This document shows, piece by piece, positions 1 to 11,846 of a stretch of DNA of 64,000 bases. The stretch comes from Symbiodinium kawagutii. Lineage: Eukaryota > Sar > Dinophyceae > Suessiales > Symbiodiniaceae. A program made the position numbers and the translations under genes. Positions within the stretch are counted from its first letter, which is position 1, and each line of letters opens with the position of its first letter. The notes beneath the pieces are model-generated. The model saw only the letters and a list, made by a program, of their open reading frames with translations, was not told where the DNA came from and did not search any database. The DNA lies in the NCBI GenBank assembly GCA_009767595.1, contig VSDK01022210.1:151805-215804 (forward strand). Direction: 5' to 3'.

Positions 1-266
1 GAGAAGAGAAGAGAAGAGAAGAGTAGAGAAAAGTAGAGAAGAGAAGAGAAGAGAAGAGAAGAGAAGAGTAGAGAAGAGTAGAGAAGAGAAGGGTAGAGAA
101 GAGAAGAGGAGAGAAGAGTAGAGAAGAGTAGAGAAGAGAAGGGTAGAGAAGAGAAGAGAAGAGAAGAGAAGAGAAGGGTAGAGAAGAGAAGAGAAGAGAA
201 GAGTAGAGAAGAGTAGAGAAGAGAAGGGTAGAGAAGAGAAGGGAAGAGAAGAGTAGAGAAGAGAAA
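1..266. repeat. GAGAA-type simple satellite
   Basis: The sequence is an almost pure array of the 5-mer GAGAA with scattered GAGTA and GGGTA variants. The variants recur in short higher-order blocks (for example GAGAAGAGTA pairs), so the array has local subrepeat structure. It starts before the window. No coding content. Confidence 0.95.
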
Positions 267-3205
267 GAGGAATAACACAAAGAAATCAGCGAAACGCGCG
301 TGAAACTGAAAGCGAGACAACACGAAACAACCCCTGAAAGCTGCCCACAAGCACCGCACCCACATTCCTATAGGCACAACATTGCGTCGCAACATCCTAT
401 AGGCCCATAATTCTTTTAATCGGAAACTTCCGCCCCCGCCTCGTGCGGGTAGTATGTTATAAATATATATATCTACATATAGTGTGCTGTACTGGTTGGT
501 AGTTTCAACCCTTATGGAAAATATGAGTCAACCAGCCAAACATTTGGGAATACTCACCAAAAAAAAAAATTAGACAGTATAGCAATTCTTCTCTGGCATT
601 CTTGGGGGCATGTGGGCACCGCCATAGCTAATGCTTTTGGCAATCCACCAGGTGGCAAACTGGCGTGCAAGTGGCAAGCGGGCAGTTGTAATTCAAAGTT
701 TCAATCTTCCTACAATAGCATGTTCACCACTGCGCTCTTGTTAGGTCTTGCGGAGCCCATAGCCATTGCGAATGATAACTGTGATGATGATCACCTGGAT
801 CATCTAATATCCAAGTAAGATGATTTTCCAACCACCCCAGCCACCACGAGTCAACCAGTGCCCTGAGGGTTTTCAACAGCCAAGGGGCGGTTTGCTTCTG
901 TGCTTTCGCTTGGAGACTGCTTCGGACCTTCAAAGGTTGGAGTGCTCGCGGTCCGTTGAAGTGCGCAACATTAAATGGCCAAAGACCAAAAAAAAAGGCC
1001 TGGAAATGCTCCGGAAAACCAAACAACGACTGCCATGGTAAAACTGTTGCAAGCCTTGAACCTACCAGCATTATGCACCCTTGGGTTTGGGTTTGGTATA
1101 TATATATCCCCTATAATTAATGGCTAGTTTTCATCCCCTATCATTAGCCATTAACCAACTATTTAACCATTGCTGTTGGCTAATATTTCCCACTACCAAA
1201 TGTTAAGCCCCATGACCGACCAGCACTGTAGAAGCACTTCATTGACCGTCGTATGTTCCCGTTGCCTGCCCAAGCGAACCGGAGGTTTGGGACGCACTGC
1301 GCGGCGCCCCGCGCTTGGGACTGTTGGCCAACCTGAGCGCTGCACCAAGCAACTCACCATGGATGATGTTGGTGACACCCTTGGTGGTTAGTGATGGTGG
1401 CTGGTTATATGACTAGTTGATGTTGCTGAATGACCACTTGGTGGTTAGTGAATTTGGCTATGACTAGTGAACCTTGTGAATGACCCCTTTTTAAACTGGT
1501 AAATCATTCATGTGTGATAGTGGTTCGTAATGGTTGTGAGTCCTGATTGTTGATCATGGTAGTCAAGGGTTGGTTGACAAAGGGTTGGTGATGCCTTATG
1601 TTGCTAAATGACGTTTCACAGCGGCTCATGATGCTTAAATAGTGGCTCATGATTAACCATGAGTTAACCTGCACTGACTGTATCCAACCATTTGCAACTG
1701 GTAAATGATGGCAGCTTTGGCCTGATTAACCACAAGTAACTTGCTTAAATGCGGGTGATCATACTGTTTTAATTCAACCGAATTGTTGGTCAATAGTGGC
1801 TATCAAGCCTTTATCAATATTTGTTGAACTACATTGCCGATGATCATGAATATTAGATAGCAGCAGTTGGTGATACGGAGACTGCTGGGGGCGGGGCCGG
1901 GTTAGTCATAAGGTTCATATCACCTAATTGGCTGCCTGATCATGGCTAGAACGACCAGAAACAGTCTTAATCATGACTGGTTGGTGTTTGAAACCTTTAT
2001 GCAACATATGAATCAACCAACCAACTTCTTGAAACCACCAACCAGCAATCATGATTCATGACTAGGGGATGACTCGAGAATCGTATCCAAACACAGTTGC
2101 CACACGAACAGCCACTCATGATGTTTGGGAATGGGTGTGATTAATCTAGTTTGTTTATGTGCTGTTCTTTATTGGGGGATAGCTGGTTAATATGCTGATT
2201 ATGCTGGTGAATATGCCAACAATAACCATCAGAAACATTAAAACAAAGAGCGTAATCCCTTTGACTGAAGTGATATTGTATTTGCCATCGGCACGTACGC
2301 CCAAAAGAATATCAATAATAACATGGAAAGCACATCATTTTTTTAGCCATGTTAATGAACCTGCTTGCAGTTTGCGGAGTGCCATGTTAAATTGTTTTCG
2401 CTCCGGTTTGACCACACCCTTTGTTTAACATGAACCTTTTGAGTTTCGGGTTCAGAAAACACCTTAATTTGCACTCTTTGTAGTAAACTAAAGGTCACCC
2501 CCACAACCTCCAGAAGAGTCGTTTCAAGAATGTCTTCTTCGGATGGTGACAAGAAGGATGAGAAAAAAATACTATTTTGGACACATGGACCGGATGATCA
2601 CCGGAGGCATCCCACGTCGGAAATTGTCCATGTTAACGATGGAAAAGGCGTTCACCTAGAAAAACAAAACATATTCCATGTCAAGTGACCTCCTAAAAGG
2701 ACATTGAAGTGCTTGTATTTTTTTCTGGAGAGTACCAACTTTCAACTATAGACATCGTTGGTTGGCCGTTCCTATTCTCCACTCGACCTGGCAGGCTACC
2801 CCATCAGTAAATCGGTGTCCATCATGAACCCATCAAAAATCCTCATGCAATGACGATAAAATACATAGTCAAAATCATCATTATCTACCAGCACAGTAAT
2901 TGCACACAATGAACAACTTTCACCATCCGCAGCAATCTTTTTGCCATTCCAGACTATCAAATAATCAGCATGACATGAACCATCGGATTTGCAACATCAA
3001 GAAGCATCGATTAAAACCATCAGTTGAACCACTAATTAACCATTAGTGGCTACCCAGGATGAATAAACCCCTAGTTGATTAATAGGGGGTATCCCCTAAA
3101 AACCCTGGTTTTCCATTAAAATTGTAACCCCCCAATTAATCAAGGGATCAAGGGCTAACATTAACCATCAAGGGATCACCATAGGCCCTGGATGCTGTAC
3201 CAGGC
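267..3205. other. AT-rich intergenic/intronic DNA with family B elements and one possible exon
   Basis: No convincing gene. It holds degraded family B inverted-repeat copies near 491-580 and 1979-2046. A GC-rich patch at about 1245-1345 is open in all three minus-strand frames and lies downstream of the 3206-3265 exon, so it may be the next exon of that gene, but I could not choose a frame. The rest is ATGGTTAATG-like low-complexity sequence. Confidence 0.4.
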
Positions 3206-3265
3206 AAGCGCAACGGACGCCACGTTGGGTTTCCCTGGCTCTGCGATGAGATCATTCACCGCAGC
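3206..3265 (-). CDS. Exon of unidentified gene X (paralogous to the 5251-5365 exon)
   Basis: A 20-codon open exon on the minus strand, preceded by a TTTAG acceptor and followed by a GC donor, both in phase 0. The preceding exon (5251-5365) also ends in phase 0, so they join in frame. The peptide has AVNDLIAEP, which closely resembles AVDDLLQEP in the preceding exon. This suggests an internal repeat unit or exon duplication. The protein family is not recognised. The call rests on GC-rich coding character, splice signals and phase agreement only. Confidence 0.45.
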
Positions 3266-3289
3266 CTAAACGGCGCTGGTGGATAGCTT

Positions 3290-3455
3290 TTGGCGTTGGT
3301 GGGTTAATGGCTGGGGGTTAATGGTTGGTTGGTTGTTTGCTTGGTTGGTTGGTTGGCTGGTTGGCTGGTTGGTTGGTTGGTTGGTTGGTGAATGGCTGGT
3401 GGTTAATGGCTGGTGGTGAATGGCTGGTGGTGAATGGCTGGTGGTGAATGGTAAT
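3290..3455. repeat. TTGG/GGCT microsatellite and 13-nt minisatellite
   Basis: A run of GGTTGGTTGGCTGG passes into several near-perfect copies of a GAATGGCTGGTGGT unit. Plain tandem repeat. Confidence 0.85.
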
Positions 3456-4938
3456 GATGAAAGGCTAATGATGAAAGAGCTATTTGGCTCACAACCACCA
3501 AGGCATCATAATGATGAACCTTGGTGGTTGTAAGCCATAGGTAATGAACGGCTGAGGGTGAAACAGCTAGTGACTGGTTAATGGTTGATTTTGTTGATAA
3601 CCATTCAAATCACCTGCTTTGCTGAAGGCTATGCATATTTTTCTTTCGAGAAGCATGATTTGAAGAGGGAAACGGCAATGATTTCGCAGTAGCTGCAGTT
3701 GAGGAAACAAGCCTTGGTCCATTGATATTTTAAATGTTGCTGGTATCCACGCGATTGGGTAGCTGGAATTGTCAGTCCTATGTCTTTTTAAGCGCAAAAA
3801 GAACCATATCAATCATCTCAAGTGGTGCGGTAGTGCAGGAAATTTTGTCTGTAGCACGTTCCCCAAGAATAGCCAGATCCACAAGAGTACCATCAAATCA
3901 ATTCAAACAGTCTTAAACCAACCCTTGAAAATGCTTGAAGCAACAGCTCAAAAGCAACAGCTTCATGATGAAAAGTCCCGTGGTAATTGAAGCTTTCAGG
4001 CAGTTGCGCGCATCGGCAACTATTGCTTCGCGGGGGGACCTTGAGAAAAAAGCAATGGCGAGGATGATTACAAATTACAGCTGCCAGTTGGGTCCAAGCA
4101 GTGGCAACAGCCTCGACTGATCTCACAGCAGGAAGCAAGTGGCCACCTAAAATTGACCAAGAAAATGATTGTTGTGGGACATTTTCGGGTAATGTTTGAA
4201 TGGCCACGTGGCCGTCGCTGCATGCGCGATACAATGTTCAATGACAACTGAACATAGGTGTATGCATCGTCCAAGTTACAAACCATGAGTCGAGAGCACC
4301 CACACTTTCTTTCTCTCAAACAACTCTAATCGATGGACAGGCGGCACAAATGCATACAAATGCTACACATGCTGTATCTTCCTGGAAAGGGAACTTATTT
4401 TGAATATCAAGAATTAGGGACTTCACTGGTCTCGAAGCAAGAAACTTTTCGATAAATAAATGATTCCGCCTCAGGAACTGTTTTCTTCAAATCTTGTTTG
4501 TTTCAGAGCCAAGAACTGAACAAAACGGTTCTTGCAAGGGAGTTCACGGGCAAAGCCAAAATGAATCACCGTGACCACTTGTCAAATTGGCATGCCATCA
4601 ACTGAGATTCACAAAAACATTCCCTCCAGCCGTGAGGTTTCGGGGAGCAAACAATCACATTCAACGGTTCACGGCTTGCATGGATCTCACATGTTTCAAG
4701 CCACTAGTACCAACTACCAGCAACCTTGATGAATAAGTCTGTGGTATACTGGTGTAATTAATATTCACCATTCACCGGTATCAAAAGTCATCGACAGGTA
4801 ATTCTCCCTCAGCACCAACTGCTACCAACCACAAGTAACAAAAAAAAAACCTTACCCGTCTGCAAGATATAAAACAAGTTACCCAGCCACAATTGACGAA
4901 AAGCATAAACTCCCATGCCCCATCACAAGCTATATGAT

Positions 4939-5048
4939 GGTTTCTCAAGCCAAACTGGTACCCCCAGTATCATCCTTTGAATTGACTATGCACAGTAGTA
5001 AACCATAAACCAACAAGAACTTTTGGGTTCCTTATGGCTTGAGAAACC
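4939..5048. mobile_element. Inverted-repeat (MITE-like) element, family C
   Basis: A 110-bp segment bounded by a perfect 14-bp inverted repeat: GGTTTCTCAAGCCA at 4939-4952 and its reverse complement at 5035-5048. A related copy with a 10-bp terminal inverted repeat (GGTGGTTTCT) is at 11755-11846. Size and ends suit a non-autonomous DNA element; no transposase is visible in the window. Confidence 0.6.
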
Positions 5049-5250
5049 GGGCCAGAACAGTTGTTGAACCATAAATGTGTTGGCGTTCATTCCCTATTTT
5101 CAAGCATGATAAACCAGTAATTAAAATGGTTGGTGTGGTTGGTTCCCCTATTGACCATTCTAATCCCCCAACAAACCATACAGAAATGATAGAAATCCAA
5201 GCTATCCCCAGCTATCTTCCAGCAGGCCATGACCTCACCCTCCAACCCAC

Positions 5251-5365
5251 CCGCGCCGAATCAATCTCGACGCCCTTGGACTTGTCAGGTTCCTGAAGCA
5301 AATCATCAACTGCTTGGAGGCAACGCTGCCAAATGCGCAAGGCCGAAGGCATCATTACCAGTTGG
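5251..5365 (-). CDS. Exon of unidentified gene X
   Basis: A 115-nt minus-strand exon with an AAG acceptor and GT donor (GCGCGG|GTGGG). Its first base completes the split codon left by the 7647-7681 exon, and it ends in phase 0 for the 3206-3265 exon. The peptide runs QLVMMPSALRIWQRCLQAV, then DDLLQEPDKSKGVEIDSAR. It is helical-looking and mixed-charge with no stop. Family not recognised. The phase fit across four successive exons is the main support. Confidence 0.5.
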
Positions 5366-5930
5366 CTTCTTGGGTTGGTGATGGTTGGCGGCCATCATAC
5401 GCAGTTATGGTTGCAACATGTAGGAAAATATACAAACCATCAACCATCAACCCAAGAATCGTTGTGAATGCGCAGTTCGTGACCTTTATCATTGTTGACT
5501 CTTATGGTTCATTTACTTGATAATGACAATGGTTGACTGTAACCCGATCATGGAAAAACATTTGTTCTTACCGAGGTAATTCCAAAGATTGATGACCGTT
5601 GCAAATGGCTGATCATTGTCAATGATGGATAGTAACAAAATGATTGTTGCGGCAGTAAGGGTATGCCTGCAGCCGGGTGACATCAGGAAATATCAGTCTC
5701 CGGGCATGGGCAAATCATATCTCATCATGTTGTATGTTGTGTGCGTAGTCATCTCCGTCCACCAAATCACATAAACTGAGCGGCTTTTGGGAAAGAACCT
5801 GGTCGATGGAAATACAAAGCCTGACGCCACGGATACAATCACCCAAACATTTTTGGCCATGGTACTGAGTGGATTAATCATGATCACTAACCGTGGTCTC
5901 TACCGTTGCTAGAAATTGCTGGTCAGTAAG

Positions 5931-6031
5931 TGGCTTTGGGTCAAAACCCCGTACCCCTGGTTCCCATCATTAACCATTGTTTTCCCTATTATTGTTGCTT
6001 AATATTGATGGTTAATATTGACCCATACCCA
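5931..6031 (+). mobile_element. MITE-like element, family A copy 1
   Basis: Shares the GGGTCAAAACCC-GTACCCCTGGTTCCC core and ATTGACCCATA tail with seven other copies in the window. The ends are imperfect inverted repeats (TGGCTTTGGGTCAA versus TTGACCCATACCCA). Confidence 0.65.
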
Positions 6032-7646
6032 AGTGGTGAATGTGACCATGGTTCGTGACAACCCCCACACACACACAAATGGAAAGCTGGTCATCTGCTC
6101 AACAGCTGATTCCGATCATCCAACGGGGAGGAACACAAATATCATGGCAAAGATTGGAGATGAATTACCATGTAAGAATATCATCCAAGTTGGTTGAAAA
6201 TATCCCACTTACCAACCAACTGGGTACCTAGTGGTACCTATTTGTATCTGTGAGAATCGGTGAAGGTCACTGGGATATCAACCGTTCTCTGAAAGCATTG
6301 CAAAACATCCAGTTGCAGTGACAATCAATGTTGTTGGCCGTTGCTTTTGAGAACCATATTTCGGGAAATCAAGCGACCGTGCATCAGCTTGCATGAAACC
6401 ATCATTTCCATGTACATGACCATGTAGTCATTTGGAAATGATCTTGCAAATGGTATCAGTTTTGCGTCACTTGGTATCGAGATGCATCTTTTTTCCAAAT
6501 GATCATATCTGTGTCTGTTCATTATATCTGTTGTATTTTCTCCAAATGGAAAACAAATATTTAATCTTGCAAATGGTTCACGGTGCAAGTGCAAATGGTA
6601 TCATTTTGTTTGTGTCCTTTACCACATGACTACATCAGTCCTGAAGTTCCCGCACCAGGGCAGCCACCACCAATGCACCTGGGTGGTGTGGGTGGGCATG
6701 TAGCCAGGTTTCATAAGCAAAGCACCTTAGAAATACTTAGCCATACTACAGGGAATGTAGTGGTCAACAGTGATGAAAAAGGTTCATGATGGTCAAACGG
6801 ATTATGATACAAAAGCTGGTTAATTGAGTTGAATCAATCACTTTTTCCCTTGTGGCTGATTTAGTTATGTTGCTCAACTAGTTTCAAAATTAAGCATCTG
6901 CTATCCAAACTTGGGGTTTTCCTCAGTTTTCCTATTCACTAATTCCTCAAGTCTCAAAAACCAACAGTGATGTCAACTACCCAAGTTGCCCAACACGAGA
7001 AAACTCCTTACATGCACCTTCATGACCGCATTGGTTCATGTCACTCACACACGGTTTTATCCACAAACAGTTTTCAGTCAACAATGCATGGGACCCAAAA
7101 ACCATCTATACCTTATATTTTGGTAGCTAAAAACCTACCTTCTTTACGTTTTTTGGGGCCTATGTGTGTCCAATGGGACTTCACAAGGGTTCATTGATGG
7201 CTTATTTATGGATGCTTTAACATCTAACTGATCATTACCCTTGACTATTAACTGATGTTTGGTCCTTAGCAATCATTGTTCTGGGCCTCTCCGTATATCA
7301 GCCATCGCCCGTGTGGTTGCAGGTGACCAGCAACGGAGGAGTTTCTTAGAACATCCCAACATGAAAAGGTAGAGCAACCTCTCCCAGGATGCCACCAGCA
7401 TCAGCCATCATAAACTTCCCAACGAATCATACCTGCTTCATCCTTACAAACATTTTTTTGTGAACCGTTCTCAACCACAAGTTAACCATTATCAAACATG
7501 AACCCCATTACCACTGACCAATAGCTAACCATGATCAACCATCATGAACCGTACTCAAACAACCTAGCCATCCTTAACCATCAACCAAGCAGCTGGTCCT
7601 CAAGGAACCCGCGAAGACTTGCATGGTCGGCAACCGCACCACCTAC

Positions 7647-7681
7647 CGTGGCGGCCATGGGGTGCCAAGCACGGGTAGTGG
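7647..7681 (-). CDS. Small exon of unidentified gene X
   Basis: A 35-nt minus-strand exon with TAG acceptor and GTAGGT donor. Read from phase 0 (as left by the 8166-8272 exon) it gives PLPVLGTPWPP plus two bases, which pair with the first base of the next exon to make one codon. The short proline-rich peptide is not diagnostic; phase and splice sites carry the call. Confidence 0.4.
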
Positions 7682-7963
7682 CTAGGAATGGCATATTCAT
7701 TAACCAGAAACCACGGATAGTGATGGTTAATGGTTTATGAAGTAGTGAATTAAGAATGGATCATGGTCAGGGATGGTTAAGTAATGGTTGATATGGTTAA
7801 TGATGGTTGGTAATTGATGGATATACCATTCTGAATCAGTGACTACCTGTGGTTGACTGAGAAAGTTCCCTCATGTTAGCTCATTCTTGACCACAGTACC
7901 CTTGGGTTAGTTGAAAGTTGGTGTTGGGAATAATAATGGTCGAATGGGGTTTCCAGCGGTAAT

Positions 7964-8000
7964 TGGTTGTGGGTCAAAACCCCGTACCCCTGGTTCCCCA
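7964..8000 (+). mobile_element. Family A element, truncated copy 2
   Basis: The first 37 bp of family A (TGGTTGTGGGTCAAAACCCC onward), broken off after GGTTCCCCA. The right half is missing. Confidence 0.55.
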
Positions 8001-8165
8001 GGAAAAAAAGGAACTGGTTGAACAAATGGGAATCCAGTGATATGAATAGTGGTTGGTTGCAATACCATTATTCATAAACCACTATTCCTGGATTTAAATG
8101 TGTAATCGTGGTTGAATATTCAAAATTTGTTGATATCAAGCAGGATCAGGCACACTCATGACCAC

Positions 8166-8272
8166 CTGCAACCAAGCAGGCGCCAGCGGCCTCGCCTCCT
8201 TCATAGTGCCGCGGTGTTTGGGTTCAGGCACCAGCATGATGGCCTCAGGATGAACGGAGGGGCGGGAAGTGC
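8166..8272 (-). CDS. Exon of unidentified gene X
   Basis: A 107-nt minus-strand exon (CAG acceptor, GT donor CAG|GTGGTC): two bases finishing a split codon plus 35 codons, ending in phase 0. The peptide contains HPEAIMLVPEPKHRGTMKEA and ends APAWLQ. It is strongly coding-like in this frame only. It is the most upstream exon of gene X that I can place. No family recognised; upstream exons may lie beyond 8.3 kb. Confidence 0.5.
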
Positions 8273-8624
8273 CTGCATGAATGATTTCATGTAGAAAAAA
8301 TTACTCATGTATCTATGATTGATGTTTTTGTTTGTGTGTTTAACTATTTGTCTTGAGCTGCCGTAGTCATCTACAGAAGTGCATGTATATATTTTGAGCA
8401 CACATACAAAAACAAAGCACGTCACTGTCTGAAATACCAATGCGTTATGTTCACGAACTGGGTGCGCCAACAATTGTCTATGTTCCAACTCAATGTGTAG
8501 AGCTTCATACGCCCCATACGGTGACAACAAGTGCACATGCAAATACACCTACGAGCATGTATATGTTACATGCCCAAACAAAATTGCATTTACATTATTG
8601 TAAATAGACATAAATAAATCAAAA

Positions 8625-8680
8625 AATATATATATATATATATTTATATTTATTTAAATACATAAATAGATAGTATAATA
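8625..8680. repeat. TA/AT-rich microsatellite
   Basis: (AT)n run followed by TTTATTTAAATACATAAATAGATAG. Similar AT tracts at 9908-9965. Confidence 0.8.
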
Positions 8681-9270
8681 TATGTGCAGGGGTGAATGTA
8701 GGTGCATATGTTCACGTGCGAGCGTCCGTCTGCGTGCAGGTCAAAAAGTAATGGTCAAAATAAATCTGATAAAAATGGTAGTGAAATAGCATGAAAGAGT
8801 CAAAGGCAATTGGTACGCAACAAAATTGTTGTGATCGATCTGATATTCTTTTTTGCTGATCTATGATTTTTGACATTGCCAAAGTGTTGGTCTGACAACG
8901 GCAAACCCCAACTTTTTGGGATGATTTACCGCTTACCACATGACTAAGTGCAATGACTTTTCTTGTCAAAGTCAGCCGAACCCAAGGAACTCATGATGAG
9001 CCCTGACCATTGTCTTCTGCTAAGTTCAGGGTTCCAATCTTCGCTGAATAGGTTTGACTGATTTGACCAAAGCTGCACAATGAGATTGGCTATTGAGAAC
9101 TTCTGCCAAGTGAGTAGGTTTCACTGATTTGAACATGATCCCGCTTGCCAATGATCCACATGCTGTTGGCCGACTCAGCATCCATCGCCGCTCCTTCTCG
9201 ATTTCTTCCGGCCCCGCAATCAAGAAATCCCCCAGAGAACTCGCACAAGTTCTCTTGAACAACCTGATGA

Positions 9271-9459
9271 TCAAACTGAACTTGGGGTCCAACTCGCATT
9301 TGGCAGGAAACGAAGTGATCGGCCCGTACCCCACTCGACCAATGCCTGCTTCTTGATCGACACGCCCCAGACCCGGCGTCGTGCAACCGGGAAGCCCTGC
9401 GTACTTGGGCAAATGATTTGGTGCCAATGGTAACGCGTCTCGCTCAAGCACGTGTCCAA
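9271..9459 (-). pseudogene. Fragment resembling a C5-cytosine methyltransferase (motif VIII region)
   Basis: One minus-strand frame carries GFPVARRRVWGVSI (about 9355-9400). This matches the shape of motif VIII of C5-cytosine methyltransferases (G-x-P-Q-x-R-x-R followed by a hydrophobic strand), although the usual Gln is replaced. Downstream, coding-like sequence (EEIEKERRWM) continues in a different frame (ORF 9026-9604), so if this was a gene it is frameshifted. Motif IV and the target recognition region were not found nearby. It could also be an exon of an active gene or a chance match. Confidence 0.3.
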
Positions 9460-9604
9460 CGTGCCAGGGTGATACTGGTCCGAGCACTCCTATATATAGG
9501 TGCACCTTGCAACGCGCTGCTTCTGTGAATCCTTCCAGTCCGGCACCAATCGTGTTCCAAAAAAAACCTGTGTTGTGCATCATTGATTCCGGATAACCCC
9601 CCAA

Positions 9605-10578
9605 AAAAAACCAACAAATGATATATATAGTGTTGAGACCCCTGCAATTATGTGCCTACATCATCTTCATTGATTTAAGTGTTGTCACCTAAGCAAAAAA
9701 AATTACCGTTGATAAGACTACTATATAATTATATCGTTTTATTGACTGCATTGTTGACTACACTTACTGACCCAAAACCAACCAAATTGTCATCTTCACA
9801 TAATAAACAATATGTAACTGATATCAAAAAAGAAAAACATCTAGCTATATCATAAATTAATATCATGGCATTATAGTTGATTTAGATACGGTGATTATTC
9901 AAATACATAAAAATATATATATATATATGAGTAGATATATTTTCATTTATATTTATATATATATATTGAAATATTTCTAAACCAATTGAATTTCAATAAT
10001 CAAAGTGTTTCAATCAATAGAGTTACTGCAATTATTCAAGCTAACTATATTTCGAAATTCATTTAGCTATACCATCTCGGTTGCCGAGCTAATTTGACCA
10101 TGCACACGTCCGGCCCTGGGCGTCGCTGGCGGTGAAGGGCTGAACGGCCTCCTCCAACACAAGACCGCCCGGCCTTGGGCGGGGGGGGGGGCATCCTTGG
10201 GGAAACCCTACAGGGGAGGGGTTCTTAAAACAGGTTAATAGTGGTTAGCTAGTAGGTTGATATTAGCTATCATTACATAATAATGAATAATATTGTTTTC
10301 TTTCAATAACAAATTCAAATTCATAATAGATTAATACTGGGTGAAAAATGAATTAATGTAAATTAAAAAGAATTTCTTAAAATAGACTAATGATGTTTTA
10401 CAACCTATTTTGTAATGATCATTTTTGAAATCAATTGAATTAAGATTGGTTGATAATGAGCAATGACAAAAGTATTGCTGAAGATGAATTGTTAGTCAAT
10501 TGCGTGATTATCATGGATTTTGTTAATTCGGTTATTGTTGATTAAACACATTACTAATCTATTTCTAACTATCAATGA
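9605..10578. other. AT-rich non-coding stretch
   Basis: Very AT-rich with two (AT)n tracts and a G10 run at 10181-10190. A short GC-rich patch at 10110-10200 has no clear frame. Nothing else seen. Confidence 0.6.
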
Positions 10579-10777
10579 TTTTTTTTGCCCCACGCCTTTT
10601 TCACCGCCATGAGTTCGGGCCAGGCCCCCTGTGTTAGGGGGAGGCGGCTGGGGAGGGGCGGGGTTTCGTCTCGCGCTTCGGCGGAGGTCAGGAAGGGGAG
10701 GGATGGCGAAGAAGGTGCTGTGACTGCGCGTGCAGCCGTGCTGAGTAGGGCGGCCGCAGGGCGCGGGGGGATTGGAC

Positions 10778-10958
10778 GGCTCTGGCCTCAGCCACGGCGA
10801 GGCCACGGAGAAGGGTTTGGGCTTCCTGGCTCCAGCGGCCACCCACTTCAAGGCCCACCGGCATTGCGCATGTGTGGCTCTGGCCTCAGCCACGGCGAGG
10901 CCACGGAGAAGGGTTTGGGCTTCCTGGCTCCAGCGGCCACCCACTTCAAGGCCCACCG
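10778..10958. repeat. 98-bp direct tandem duplication
   Basis: An 83-bp block at 10778-10860 is repeated without change at 10876-10958, separated by 15 bp (period 98). Perfect identity implies a recent duplication. Confidence 0.95.
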
Positions 10959-11404
10959 CAACGAGGTGACTCCCGTTTTCACTGTGCGGCCTGCGCTGAG
11001 GCGTCTGACGGACGGTAGCCGTATGTGGGTGGGAGGTGCCATCACGTCGGATCGGGCTGACCAGGGTGACGTCAGAGACGAATTGGCTGCGCCTCCGGTT
11101 GGGGGCCGGGGACACAGAGGGGTGGCCTCGAACCATGTGGCCAAGGGGATTTCCACGCTGTCCCTGGAAGAACATGGCGGTGTCTTCCAACGCGCACTTG
11201 ATTCGAGTGGGCTCAACCCATGGGGTCAGCTCAGCCCTGAGACAGAAGTAATTGCTGCCCCTTCTTGATAGGTGCTTGCAACGGGACCTGCAGCAGCAGA
11301 CGCAAATGGCTGAACGGCCCACCCCCGCGACGACTGTTAAGCCCAGGGTAAGGAGCACCGGGGTGACCATGTCGGGAGGACCGAGCGCACGCCACGGCCA
11401 ACCC

Positions 11405-11420
11405 GTTTGAGCCAAGACGG
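11405..11420 (-). other. Second, degenerate spliced-leader-like tract
   Basis: Immediately downstream of the clear relic, the minus strand has CCGTCTTGGCTCAAAC, sharing TTGGCTCAA with the 3' end of the leader. Tandem leader relics are the signature of repeated rounds of trans-splicing and retroposition; this copy is short and could be chance. Confidence 0.35.
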
Positions 11421-11421
11421 C

Positions 11422-11442
11422 CTTGAGCCAAAATGGCAACGG
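11422..11442 (-). other. Dinoflagellate spliced-leader relic
   Basis: The minus strand reads CCGTTGCCATTTTGGCTCAAG split at its 5' end by one substitution: it matches the conserved dinoflagellate leader (CCGTAGCCATTTTGGCTC, then AAG) at 20 of 21 positions. Known biology: the leader is added to mRNAs in trans, so its presence in DNA next to a coding-like region indicates a reinserted cDNA. Confidence 0.85.
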
Positions 11443-11754
11443 GGCAAAAAAGAAAAACATCATGGTTAATTACAGTTCATGTTGGATAACACATGACATC
11501 ATGGTTAACTAGTTCATGTTGGCTGGTGATTCCTGATAGTTAGCTAAAGCATATCGATGATAATCATCAATGTTAATATTAAAAGTATATCTTCAAATAT
11601 GGGATGTCTGTTTTAAAGAAAATGGTTTTAGACAGGCGTAATAGGGGATGATAAGCAACACTGATACAAACCATCATGATGCTTAATATTGGTTAGCAAT
11701 AGTCAATACAGGGAAACATAATTCAAAAAACTTATTGTTGAAACATTACTACCT

Positions 11755-11846
11755 GGTGGTTTCTCAAGCTAGAGGGTCCCAGGGTAACCTTAAAGTTATG
11801 GTTGCTGTAAAGGCTGATTTATGGGGTCCCCTATGTAGAAACCACC
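11755..11846. mobile_element. Inverted-repeat element, family C copy 2
   Basis: A 92-bp segment starting GGTGGTTTCTCAAGC and ending AGAAACCACC, a 10-bp perfect inverted repeat with the same core end as the 4939-5048 element. Confidence 0.5.

Larger units (their letters stand above)
10579..11452 (-). pseudogene. GC-rich insert with spliced-leader relic: candidate retroposed cDNA
   Basis: A GC-rich island with sharp edges in AT-rich DNA. On the minus strand it opens with a spliced-leader relic (11422-11442) and closes with an A8 tract (complement of 10579-10586). That is the layout expected of a dinoflagellate mRNA reverse transcribed and reinserted. A minus-strand ORF (10492-11463, 323 codons) reads through the leader itself, so that frame is not a normal protein start; plus-strand 10585-11268 is also open. 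An internal 98-bp tandem duplication is not a multiple of 3 and shifts frame, so the original protein is probably broken. The ends also form an inverted repeat (TTTTTTGCCCC at 10581-10591, GGGGCAAAAAA near 11441), so a DNA-element origin is an alternative. No protein family recognised. Confidence 0.5.

Noticed and set aside
10585..11268. 227-codon plus-strand ORF in the GC-rich island
   Set aside because: Open frames occur on both strands because of high GC. The leader relic and A tract indicate minus-strand origin. Kept only as part of the retroposed insert.
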